Source of the DNA: Thermodesulfobacteriaceae bacterium
Lineage (GTDB): Bacteria > Desulfobacterota > Thermodesulfobacteria > Thermodesulfobacteriales > Thermodesulfobacteriaceae
Length of the DNA stretch: 13,674 bases
Assembly: GCA_015494725.1 (NCBI GenBank)
Contig: WGAR01000023.1
Coordinates: 1-13,674, forward strand
Reading direction: 5' to 3'
Made by a program: the position numbers and the translations under genes. Below, piece after piece: positions 7,489-13,674 of the stretch (position 1 is its first letter; each line of letters begins with the position of its first letter). The notes beneath the pieces were generated by a model. That model did not search any database. It saw nothing but the letters and a program-made list of their open reading frames with translations, and was not told the DNA's origin.

Positions 7489-10400
7489 TCATTCCACCTC
7501 CCTTTCCATCTCCAGGAATAGATCCTGCAGGCGTTCGAGGAGTTGCGGATCGGGGTTCTTCCAAAGGCCGCGATGGGCGGCCTCAAGCAGCCTTTCGGCA
7601 ATATTTAAGAGCGCTGCCGGATTGTGTTCCCGGAAAAATTCCTGCATCTCCGGGGAAAGGGCGTAGGTCTCGGCCAGGGCCTTCCACATCCGGTCCGAGA
7701 CCACATCGCTGGTGGCGTCCCACTGGAAGATGAGATCCACTATCCGGGATAGGTCCCCGGCGCCCTTGAAACCGTGCTGCTTCAGGCCCTCGATCCAGCG
7801 CGGATTCAGAACCTTGATCCGGAAAAGGAAACGCATTTCCTCGGCGGTGGTGCGTACCACCGGCTGTTCCGGATCGGCGGTGCTTCCGGAGTAGGAGATC
7901 GGTTTCCGCCCGGAAAGGGCCTCTACCGCCACATTAAGCCCCCCGTGATAGGCGTTGAAACAATCGCAGGAAAGGATGTCTATCTCCCGGGTGTCCTCGT
8001 TCTTATAGGTTACTTCGGTGCGAGAAAGTACCTGCCGCAGGGTATCCCCGGCGGCGCTTCCGTAGAGGCCTTCTCCGTAGGCGTAACCCATGGTGGTGAG
8101 GAAGACCTCGGCGAGATCCCGGCGTTCCTTCCAGGCCCCGGCCTCAAGCACACTTTCCACTCCGGTGCCGTAAGCTCCCGGAGGCTCGGAAAAGACCCGA
8201 AAACAGGCCCTGCGCCGGGCCTCTCCTTCGGAAAGGCCCTGCGCAAGGAGCCTTTTCAGATCCCGCCGGAAGTTTTCCGCCAGGGGATTCATCTCCGGGG
8301 GTTCGGGAAGCGAGGCCACCTCCGCCACTGCCCGGTCGAAGAGTTCCATGAGGTTGCGAAAGGCGTCCCGGAAGAAGCCGCTTACCGTGAGACATACATC
8401 CACCCGGGGCCGTCCGAGCTCGGTGAGGGGGAGCACCCGGATCCCGGACACCCGGCCGTCCTCCCGCCAGTGGGGTTCAACCCCTAGGAGCCACAGGGCG
8501 CAGGCAAAATCCTCTCCCCGGGTGCGCATGGTGGGAGAGCCCCAGAGCACCATGGAAAGTGTCCGGGGGAGGCGGCCGTGATCCCGAAGGTGACGTTCAA
8601 GCAGGGCCTCGGCCTGGCGCTTTCCCCGCTCCAAGGCCACCCGGGAGGGAACCCTCAGGGGATCCACGCTGTAGAAGTTGCGTCCGGTGGGTAAAACCTC
8701 CACCGCTCCCCGGGTGGGGGCCCCGGAAGGGCCGGGCGGAACAAACCCTCCCGCAAGCCCCGTGATCAGATTATCCATCTCCAGGGTTATTCCGGAAAGG
8801 AGTTGCCGGATCTCGGTCTCCGGAAGGGTGCTCTGGCGACGAATGGCCCTTACGGTCTCCTCAAGATCGCGCCCTTCCGGAACCTTTCCCAGGATGTGAA
8901 GCCCCCGGTTGACATGGGTTCCGGCCACCTCTTCCAGATAGGCATGAAGGGCCGAAAGGAAGGCCTCCGGATCTTTCTCGGCTTCTTCCGGGGTTAAGGG
9001 TAGCTCTTCAAAGAGTTCGCTTTCCCGGGCTCTTTCCAGAATCTTCCGGCGCGTCCCCAGGGCCAGGTCCGGATTTTCCCGTTTGAGGGTTCGATACTCC
9101 TCCAGGAGATCGGAGATTTCGGCCAGATCTCCGGAAAGACCGGCCTGCATCTGCGGAGGAATCATGTGATCCAGAATCACGGCGTAGCTCCGGCGTTTGG
9201 CCTGGGTGCCCTCGCCCGGGTCATTTACGATGTAAGGATAGAGGTTGGGAAGGTCGGCAATGGCCAGCTCCGGGAAGCACCCCTCGGAGAGTCCCACGCT
9301 CTTTCCCGGAAGCCATTCCAGGGTTCCGTGTTTCCCTACATGGATCACCGCGTGAGCTCCGAACTCCTCTCTCAGCCAGGTGTAAAAGGCCAGATAGTGG
9401 TAAGGCGGGGGCAGATCCGGACGATGGATCTCTCCGGCGGAGAGTTTTTCGATCTTTCCCCGCGGAGGCTGGAGGGTGAGGAGGAGGTTTCCGTTCCTAA
9501 GACCGAAAAAAAGGAAATGCCCCTCTCCGGAGGAAGTTTTCAGGACCAGAAAGTTTCCGGGAAATTCTCCCCAGGTCCGACGAAGATCCTGTCGTATTCT
9601 CTCCGGAAATCTTTCCAGCCGGGTACGGAAGCGTTCCACCGGCCAGAGGATGGGGTTGCGGCGGAGGAGTTCCTCCGGGGGAAGATAACGTTGATCATAG
9701 ATCTGGCGGGCCCGGAACTCGCGGGCGATCTCTTCACCTGAGGCATAAACCCTTTCCACGGCGTAACCTTCCTCGGCCAGACGTCTTATCAGTCGGGCCA
9801 CGGATTCGAAACTATCCAGCCCGAAGGCACAGCCCATACGATCCTCACGGGGAGGATAATGATGAAAGACGATGGCCACGCGCTTCTCACGGTTGGGAAG
9901 GAGCTTGAGGCGGGCCCAGTTTGCGGCAAGTCCGGCCAGCCTCCGCACTCCCTCCGGTATGGTTTTCAGGCGCGGTATGGGGGTTCCCAGGAGCTCGGAG
10001 ATCTCTTCCTGAGCCCTTCCCGCCACCGGATAGGTGATGATTACTCCGTCAAACTCCGGCTGGGCTACGGAAATCGAGACCTCAAGCGGAGAGAGCCCTG
10101 CGGGAGAGTCCCTCCAGGCCTCGGGGTCGGAAAAACTCAGGATTCCGTGGATCACGGGTACATCGAGGAAAGGGTAAATTTCCTCCGTCTCCGGCCAGAG
10201 GAGTCGGTGCGAAAAGGGCTGAAGGTTGATGAGGACGGAGATTAGCGTTCGGTTCTCCTTTTTAAAGAAGATTTCGGCCACCCGGTTGGGCGAAAGCCCC
10301 TCGCCCTCGGCTACAAAACGCTTATGGAAGACCGGAAGCGCCGCAAGGCCCTGCTTTTCTAGTTCTTCTACCAGAGCGGAGATCGGAGCGAGATCCCCGT

Positions 10401-11037
10401 TTACGAAGTATCCCTGATAGAACCAGATCCCCGCAAGGGGGCGCTTTTCGCCGAGATGCTCCTTGAGCCAGGAGAGATAGCTATCCAGATCCGGGAAAAA
10501 GCCGCCCCGGGGATGCCAGATCCCTTCCGAGGGAGGCCTTTTCGGAGGGGAGGGAGGCGGCACTTCCTCCCCGAGCTCCGAGAGAAGCTGGAGGAAGAAG
10601 TTCCTGAGATTTTCCGGCCCTCCGTAGGAGAGATACTTTACTCGTTTTTCAAAGGCCTCGTTCCGGGGCCGGGCATATTCCTCCACCAGGGAGAGATCCG
10701 CCGGGCTTCCGGAGACCGGCTGAACATGAACAATCTCTCCGGAGAAGCTCTCAAGGAGAGCCTCGAGCCCGGGAAGGCTCTCGGGCCCTCCGTGGGGAAG
10801 AAGCACCAGGGCCCGGGCCGAGCGAGAGAGCGCGGAAAGCTCCCTTGCGCCGGGAGCCGTTTCGCGGAAAAAGACCCGGAGGGGCACGTCTATTCCCTGC
10901 CGTGCAAGGTCCCTTAGCGCCGCCTCCAGCGCCCCCAGCTCCGTTCCGGTGGTGGTATAGTAGAGAATTAAACTCCGGGGCGGGGAGGAAGCCCGCCCCG
11001 GGTATGAAGGGGGTTGGTGCTTTACGGGGGAGGCCAT
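7489..11037 (-). CDS. cobN: CobN/BchH-type chelatase large subunit (cobaltochelatase CobN-like)
   Basis: The 1182-residue protein belongs to the CobN/magnesium chelatase H family, the porphyrinoid-binding subunit that places Co, Mg or another metal into a tetrapyrrole using a separate AAA+ ATPase. The most conserved blocks are present: HVGKHGTLEWLPGK (566-579), then YPYIVNDPGEGTQAKRRSYA (600-619) and DHMIPP. The C-terminus (RGLWKNPDPQLLERLQDLF) looks complete, so the protein appears intact although it is shorter at the N-terminus than some CobN proteins. The ATG at 11037 has GAGGCGG upstream, ten bases after the btuB stop, consistent with one transcript. The partners CobS/CobT or ChlI/ChlD-like ATPases are not in the window. 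The riboswitch and receptor upstream favour a cobalt/corrinoid role over magnesium chelation; members of this family near TonB receptors are common in B12 regulons without a proven function. Confidence 0.88.
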   Translation of the reverse strand: MASPVKHQPPSYPGRASSPPRSLILYYTTTGTELGALEAALRDLARQGIDVPLRVFFRETAPGARELSALSRSARALVLLPHGGPESLPGLEALLESFSGEIVHVQPVSGSPADLSLVEEYARPRNEAFEKRVKYLSYGGPENLRNFFLQLLSELGEEVPPPSPPKRPPSEGIWHPRGGFFPDLDSYLSWLKEHLGEKRPLAGIWFYQGYFVNGDLAPISALVEELEKQGLAALPVFHKRFVAEGEGLSPNRVAEIFFKKENRTLISVLINLQPFSHRLLWPETEEIYPFLDVPVIHGILSFSDPEAWRDSPAGLSPLEVSISVAQPEFDGVIITYPVAGRAQEEISELLGTPIPRLKTIPEGVRRLAGLAANWARLKLLPNREKRVAIVFHHYPPREDRMGCAFGLDSFESVARLIRRLAEEGYAVERVYASGEEIAREFRARQIYDQRYLPPEELLRRNPILWPVERFRTRLERFPERIRQDLRRTWGEFPGNFLVLKTSSGEGHFLFFGLRNGNLLLTLQPPRGKIEKLSAGEIHRPDLPPPYHYLAFYTWLREEFGAHAVIHVGKHGTLEWLPGKSVGLSEGCFPELAIADLPNLYPYIVNDPGEGTQAKRRSYAVILDHMIPPQMQAGLSGDLAEISDLLEEYRTLKRENPDLALGTRRKILERARESELFEELPLTPEEAEKDPEAFLSALHAYLEEVAGTHVNRGLHILGKVPEGRDLEETVRAIRRQSTLPETEIRQLLSGITLEMDNLITGLAGGFVPPGPSGAPTRGAVEVLPTGRNFYSVDPLRVPSRVALERGKRQAEALLERHLRDHGRLPRTLSMVLWGSPTMRTRGEDFACALWLLGVEPHWREDGRVSGIRVLPLTELGRPRVDVCLTVSGFFRDAFRNLMELFDRAVAEVASLPEPPEMNPLAENFRRDLKRLLAQGLSEGEARRRACFRVFSEPPGAYGTGVESVLEAGAWKERRDLAEVFLTTMGYAYGEGLYGSAAGDTLRQVLSRTEVTYKNEDTREIDILSCDCFNAYHGGLNVAVEALSGRKPISYSGSTADPEQPVVRTTAEEMRFLFRIKVLNPRWIEGLKQHGFKGAGDLSRIVDLIFQWDATSDVVSDRMWKALAETYALSPEMQEFFREHNPAALLNIAERLLEAAHRGLWKNPDPQLLERLQDLFLEMEREVE

Positions 11038-11047
11038 GTTTCCGCCT

Positions 11048-12958
11048 CTAAAATCCCTTAATCTTTATCCCGGCAAAGAGATTGAATCCCGGAGCCCGAT
11101 AACCCGCAGCCCACTCATAGTCCGTATCGAAAAGGTTTTCCGCGCGGAAAAATACCTCGGCGTAGTCCGTAAGGGTATAGCTTCCGGTAAGGTCCACCCG
11201 ACTGTAGTCCGCGATTATATGTTTATGGTCGTAGGCCGGCCTTCTCCCCACATATTTATAATAAAGGTTAAGGGCGAGCTTGCGCCATTTACATCCTAAC
11301 CGGGCTCCCAGCTGATGGTGAGGTACCAGGGCCAGATTCTCGTACTTATCCTCCTGCCCCTCGGTGTAGGTGTAGTTTAAGGCCAGGGAGAGCCAGGGAA
11401 AAGGCCGGGCCTCGATCTCCGATTCCAGTCCGGTAGCCACCCCTCCCCCGGAATTGTAATAGTGCCAGGTGGCGTAGTTGAAGCTTATGCGTTCCTTATA
11501 ATGGGTGTTGAACCAGGAAAGGGACCAGCGCAGTTTTCCTCCGAAGAGTTCCTGTTCCAGGCCTATATCCCCTCCGGTGCTCCTTTCCGGATCAAGATCC
11601 GGGTTCCCATAGCGGGGATCGTAAAGATTGAAAATGGAAGGGGCCCGGAACCCGGTGGCCAGATTCCCCCTGAGCTTTAGGGTATCGGTAAGGAAATAGG
11701 CTGCCCCGATCTTGTAGGTGAAATGGGTTCCGAACTCCTCATGATCATCTATACGAGCTCCCAGGTTTACGGCCAGACGTTCCTCTAAAAGCAGGAGGAA
11801 AAGATTGGCGAAATAGGAGGTGGTATGCACTTCGTCGTCGTAGTCTTTGGTGCCCCAGGCGGTGGCGCTATAGAGATCGGCCTTTTCTTCATAGTATTCT
11901 ATGCCTGCGGTGAAGGTTCCCCAGTCGCGAAGCTGAAAGTCATTCTGAAACACCACCGGATAGACCTTCCCCCGGTAAAAACCGTCGAAATAACTATCGG
12001 TTACCGCGGATCCGTCGGGCCTGTAACCCAGGATGCCGTCGTCGGGATCCAGGTAATCCCGCCGGGTAAGATGATATCCCAGGGTGAGACGGGTTTTCCA
12101 GAAGGGCAGGGGTTGGGCCGTAAGAGTGAAATGATGAAGCTGGATCTGTTCCCGGCGCTCGGCATGGGGATCATTATAAGCCCGGAAACTCGTCCAGTCC
12201 CACTGCTGGTAATTGAGGTATCCGTAGGAATAACGCAGGGTATAGTCCAGTTTAACGGTCCCCAGGGCCCCGGATCGTCCGGAAAAGGGTCGGGTGTTCA
12301 GATTTAAATCCACCGTGGTCTGCCGAAACTCATCGTCCCGGTAAAGGCCGTCGGTGTTTACCCCGGAAAGTCCCAGGAAGTATCCCACCGGTCCTTCCTG
12401 TCCCTTAATGTATCCGGACCCCCGCCAGGTCTCATAGCGTCCGTATCCGCCTTTCATGCGGACTTCCAGAGGACCTCCCCCTTTGCGGGGGATCAGGTTT
12501 ACCACCCCGCTCATGGCGTTGGAACCGTAAAGGGCGCTCTGAGGGCCGCGCACGATCTCGATGCGGGATAGGTTTTCGGCATCGAACCAGGACCAGAGAT
12601 CCCCGAAATCATCGGCCGGATAGGAGGGGTCATAGATCCGTACCCCGTCGAAAAGAACGGCGGTATCCTGATTTTTTCCTCCCCGGATCCGGACATATCC
12701 CCACTGACCCAGCCATCCGTTGTGTTTGATGGAGATGGAGGGATACCCCTCGAGAGCCTGGTACAGGCCCTGGACTTCCCGCCGATCGATATCCTTGGAG
12801 GTGATCACGGTTACCGCATCGGGAAGATGCTTGATGTCCTCCGGCACCCGGGTGGCGGTGATCACCACCTCTCCGGTCTCCTTTCCGTTCTGGGCCAGAA
12901 CCGGAAAGGCCATTCCCAGCAAAAATACCATCATACAGCAGAGGATCCTTTTACCCAT
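11048..12958 (-). CDS. btuB: TonB-dependent outer-membrane receptor, BtuB-like
   Basis: The 636-residue protein is an outer-membrane gated barrel that imports scarce ligands using TonB energy. Residues 1-22 (ending VLA before QNG) are a signal peptide. A TonB-box-like EVVITATR lies at 30-37. The plug domain follows (about 38-165), with RIRGGKNQDTAVLFDGVRIYD and IEIVRGPQSALYGSNAMSG, and then a barrel of alternating aromatic strands ending in a terminal Phe (KGF), the outer-membrane assembly signal. The ATG at 12958 has GGAGGGAGG immediately upstream; a longer frame from 13045 would run through the leader structure and lacks a signal peptide at its front, so it is rejected. The cobalamin riboswitch upstream and cobN/cbiZ downstream make cobalamin or cobinamide the likely ligand. 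TonB and ExbBD are not in the window. Confidence 0.9.
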   Translation of the reverse strand: MGKRILCCMMVFLLGMAFPVLAQNGKETGEVVITATRVPEDIKHLPDAVTVITSKDIDRREVQGLYQALEGYPSISIKHNGWLGQWGYVRIRGGKNQDTAVLFDGVRIYDPSYPADDFGDLWSWFDAENLSRIEIVRGPQSALYGSNAMSGVVNLIPRKGGGPLEVRMKGGYGRYETWRGSGYIKGQEGPVGYFLGLSGVNTDGLYRDDEFRQTTVDLNLNTRPFSGRSGALGTVKLDYTLRYSYGYLNYQQWDWTSFRAYNDPHAERREQIQLHHFTLTAQPLPFWKTRLTLGYHLTRRDYLDPDDGILGYRPDGSAVTDSYFDGFYRGKVYPVVFQNDFQLRDWGTFTAGIEYYEEKADLYSATAWGTKDYDDEVHTTSYFANLFLLLLEERLAVNLGARIDDHEEFGTHFTYKIGAAYFLTDTLKLRGNLATGFRAPSIFNLYDPRYGNPDLDPERSTGGDIGLEQELFGGKLRWSLSWFNTHYKERISFNYATWHYYNSGGGVATGLESEIEARPFPWLSLALNYTYTEGQEDKYENLALVPHHQLGARLGCKWRKLALNLYYKYVGRRPAYDHKHIIADYSRVDLTGSYTLTDYAEVFFRAENLFDTDYEWAAGYRAPGFNLFAGIKIKGF

Positions 12959-12962
12959 ATAC

Positions 12963-12995
12963 CTCCCTCCTTCAAAGGTTTTTTGAAGGAGGGAG
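12963..12995 (-). promoter_or_regulatory. Shine-Dalgarno sequestor hairpin of btuB
   Basis: Two perfect 14-base arms, 12963-12976 and 12982-12995, flank a 5-base loop. In the transcript the 3' arm contains the GGAGGG of the btuB ribosome binding site, and the start codon follows four bases after the stem. No U-run follows, so it is not an intrinsic terminator. This is the layout of a translational expression platform and implies that btuB is silenced when the hairpin forms. Confidence 0.75.
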
Positions 12996-13085
12996 CTTCG
13001 AGGAGGGTTCCCGAGGGACGGCCTCCGGCCGCGGCCCGGAGGCACTTTCTCCGCTCGGGAACGGAGCAGTTAGCCTCGAAGCTCC
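12992..13085 (-). repeat. Nested inverted repeat, candidate anti-sequestor of the riboswitch
   Basis: A 12-base arm at 12992-13003 is the exact reverse complement of 13074-13085. Inside it two further stems nest: 13007-13015 with 13054-13062 (9 bp), and 13021-13028 with 13036-13043 (8 bp). The downstream arm shares bases 12992-12995 with the sequestor hairpin. Imperfect complementarity continues between 13086-13095 and the sequestor's 5' arm, so the two structures exclude each other. Formation of this long stem would free the btuB ribosome binding site. The alternation with ligand state is inference. Confidence 0.6.
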
Positions 13086-13099
13086 GCTCCCTTCCTCGG

Positions 13100-13400
13100 C
13101 CTCCGGGCCGGTATCCCGGCTTCCGGATCGTCCTACTCGCCGCGCCTTCCCGGCGGACCTACGGGCTTTCAGCCCGTGGCCCGGCCAGTGGCCTGTCGCC
13201 TGCCGGAAACTTGCTTCCGGCAGGCCCACCCGGGAACCCTCGGGGCCTTAACCCCTCGAGCACCCGGGCGAGGAGCCGGCCCTTACGGTGCCGGCTCCCA
13301 GCGGCTTTCGTCCCCGGTCACGGTTGCGGGCCAGCGCCGGATTCTCACCGGCTTCCCGTTTAACCCCGCGGCCTTCCGCAGGGCACCCGGAGACCGTTAA
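13100..13400 (-). promoter_or_regulatory. Cobalamin riboswitch with extended peripheral region
   Basis: Read on the minus strand, the leader contains the conserved parts of an adenosylcobalamin-class riboswitch in order. These are GGGTGCCC (13388-13381); the core GGGAAGCCGGTGAGAATCC and GGCCCGCAACCGTGA (13361-13318); GCCACTG (13192-13186); a hairpin at 13161-13177; GGGAAGGCGC (13151-13142); and a B12-box variant AGCCGGGATACCGGCC (13121-13106). The consensus B12 box is AGYCAGGAGACCTGCC, so the ends are retained while the stem is GC-enriched. The total is about 300 bases against roughly 200 for common members, the excess being three hairpins between the core and GCCACTG. It would bind a corrinoid and switch off btuB and the genes downstream. 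Exact ends are approximate. Confidence 0.9.
13198..13298 (-). repeat. Three tandem hairpins inserted in the riboswitch
   Basis: Three stem-loops stand side by side in the region between the riboswitch core and GCCACTG. The first has perfect 11-base arms (13198-13208 and 13215-13225). The second has CCCGGG arms (13229-13234 and 13263-13268) closing an inner stem of CTCGGGG with CCCC-T-CGAG. The third has perfect 9-base arms (13272-13280 and 13290-13298). They account for the unusual length of this aptamer. Confidence 0.75.
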
Positions 13401-13419
13401 TACTTTTAGCCTAAAAGTA
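13401..13419. promoter_or_regulatory. Perfect palindrome at the leader's 5' end, possible operator
   Basis: TACTTTTAG and CTAAAAGTA form a perfect 9-base inverted repeat around a single central base. It is AT-rich in an otherwise very GC-rich leader, and lies directly before the riboswitch and 20 bases past a TTGACG box. It could be a repressor operator overlapping the promoter or a small 5' RNA hairpin; the sequence does not decide. Confidence 0.45.
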
Positions 13420-13444
13420 CTACCTGAATCTTGCTAAACGTCAA
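13414..13444 (-). promoter_or_regulatory. Possible promoter of the btuB operon
   Basis: A good -35 hexamer TTGACG lies at 13444-13439 on the minus strand. The best -10 candidates, TAGTAC (16-base spacing) and TACTTT (19-base spacing), match the consensus poorly, so the -10 is not settled. The location, between the small Cys-rich gene and the riboswitch, is where the operon promoter is expected. Confidence 0.35.
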
Positions 13445-13469
13445 GGCCTGGATTCACTGGTCTGAATGG

Positions 13470-13652
13470 TTAATGGCCAACGTTATCTTTAGAGGAATCT
13501 TTATGATTAAAAAATTTTTTTAACGGACAATGGTTGCTAAGACAGTGTGTGCATGGACTTTCTTTTCGCCAGAAAAGAAACACTTTTCGTCTTACCAATT
13601 TCCACGTACCCACGGCTACCAGTGTCCCCAGGGCCAGATCTGCGACTCCCAT
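13470..13652 (-). CDS. Small membrane protein with C-x2-C-x4-C motif (FeoB-associated-like)
   Basis: The 60-residue product starts at ATG 13652 with a well-placed GGAGG (13663-13659) six bases upstream. Residues about 3-20 (VADLALGTLVAVGTWKLV) can form one membrane helix, followed by a basic stretch (RRKVFLFWRK) and then the cluster SPCTHCLSNHCPLKK with Cys34, Cys37 and Cys42. Single helix, basic segment and short Cys cluster recall the FeoB-associated Cys-rich membrane proteins, which would suggest an iron or other metal role, but similarity is limited to this layout. A TAG two bases before the ATG (13657-13655) could end a preceding gene beyond the window. The tail after residue 48 is hydrophilic (NHKDSSKDNVGH). 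It lies upstream of the operon's presumed promoter and may belong to a different transcript. Confidence 0.6.
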   Translation of the reverse strand: MGVADLALGTLVAVGTWKLVRRKVFLFWRKESPCTHCLSNHCPLKKFFNHKDSSKDNVGH

Positions 13653-13674
13653 AGCTAGCCTCCGTATCCCAGAA

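Noticed and set aside
12963..12995. Intrinsic terminator in front of btuB
   Set aside because: The hairpin is strong, but no U-run follows and the start codon comes four bases later, so ribosome-binding-site sequestration fits better.
12959..13045. Upstream start for the TonB-dependent receptor
   Set aside because: It would translate through the leader structure and displace the signal peptide; the strong ribosome binding site fits the ATG at 12958.
13450..13468. Short inverted repeat ATTCA/TGAAT after the small Cys-rich gene as a terminator
   Set aside because: The stem is only five base pairs and lacks a following U-run, so it cannot be supported.

Overview
The window looks like a chromosomal segment of a Gram-negative, probably thermophilic and anaerobic bacterium; the phylum Thermodesulfobacteriota would fit, but this is inference. 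The grounds are GC-rich genes with strong Shine-Dalgarno sites and ATGA gene overlaps, a TonB-dependent outer-membrane receptor, a lipoprotein, and a metallo-hydrolase family (UPF0282) better known from archaea. No rRNA, tRNA, insertion sequence or CRISPR array was seen.

Almost everything from 13.4 kb down to 1.8 kb is one corrinoid (vitamin B12) locus on the minus strand. In transcription order: a small Cys-rich membrane protein (13652-13470); a roughly 510-base leader with a GC-rich cobalamin riboswitch carrying three extra hairpins, an anti-sequestor repeat and a hairpin that buries the ribosome binding site; a BtuB-like TonB-dependent receptor (12958-11048); a CobN-type chelatase large subunit (11037-7489); adenosylcobinamide amidohydrolase CbiZ (6989-5778); a lipoprotein fused to an ECF-type S component (5781-4024); a double-ATPase EcfA (4027-2663); and EcfT (2666-1836). 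The last four genes are joined by ATGA stop/start overlaps. A RelB/RelE-like toxin-antitoxin pair (7047-7483, plus strand, visibly AT-richer) lies between cobN and cbiZ and points against the operon.

Proposed working of the locus (inference): under low B12 the riboswitch lets btuB be translated. The receptor brings corrinoids across the outer membrane. In place of the usual BtuF/BtuCD, the fused lipoprotein-S component with EcfA and EcfT carries the corrinoid across the inner membrane, and CbiZ trims adenosylcobinamide to cobyric acid for re-use. CobN may insert cobalt, but its usual ATPase partners are not in the window.

The left end holds two unrelated divergent genes only 36 bases apart: a secreted WD40-like protein running off the window (955-1, minus) and a UPF0282 metallo-beta-lactamase-fold hydrolase (992-1852, plus). 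The latter converges on ecfT with a 17-base overlap.
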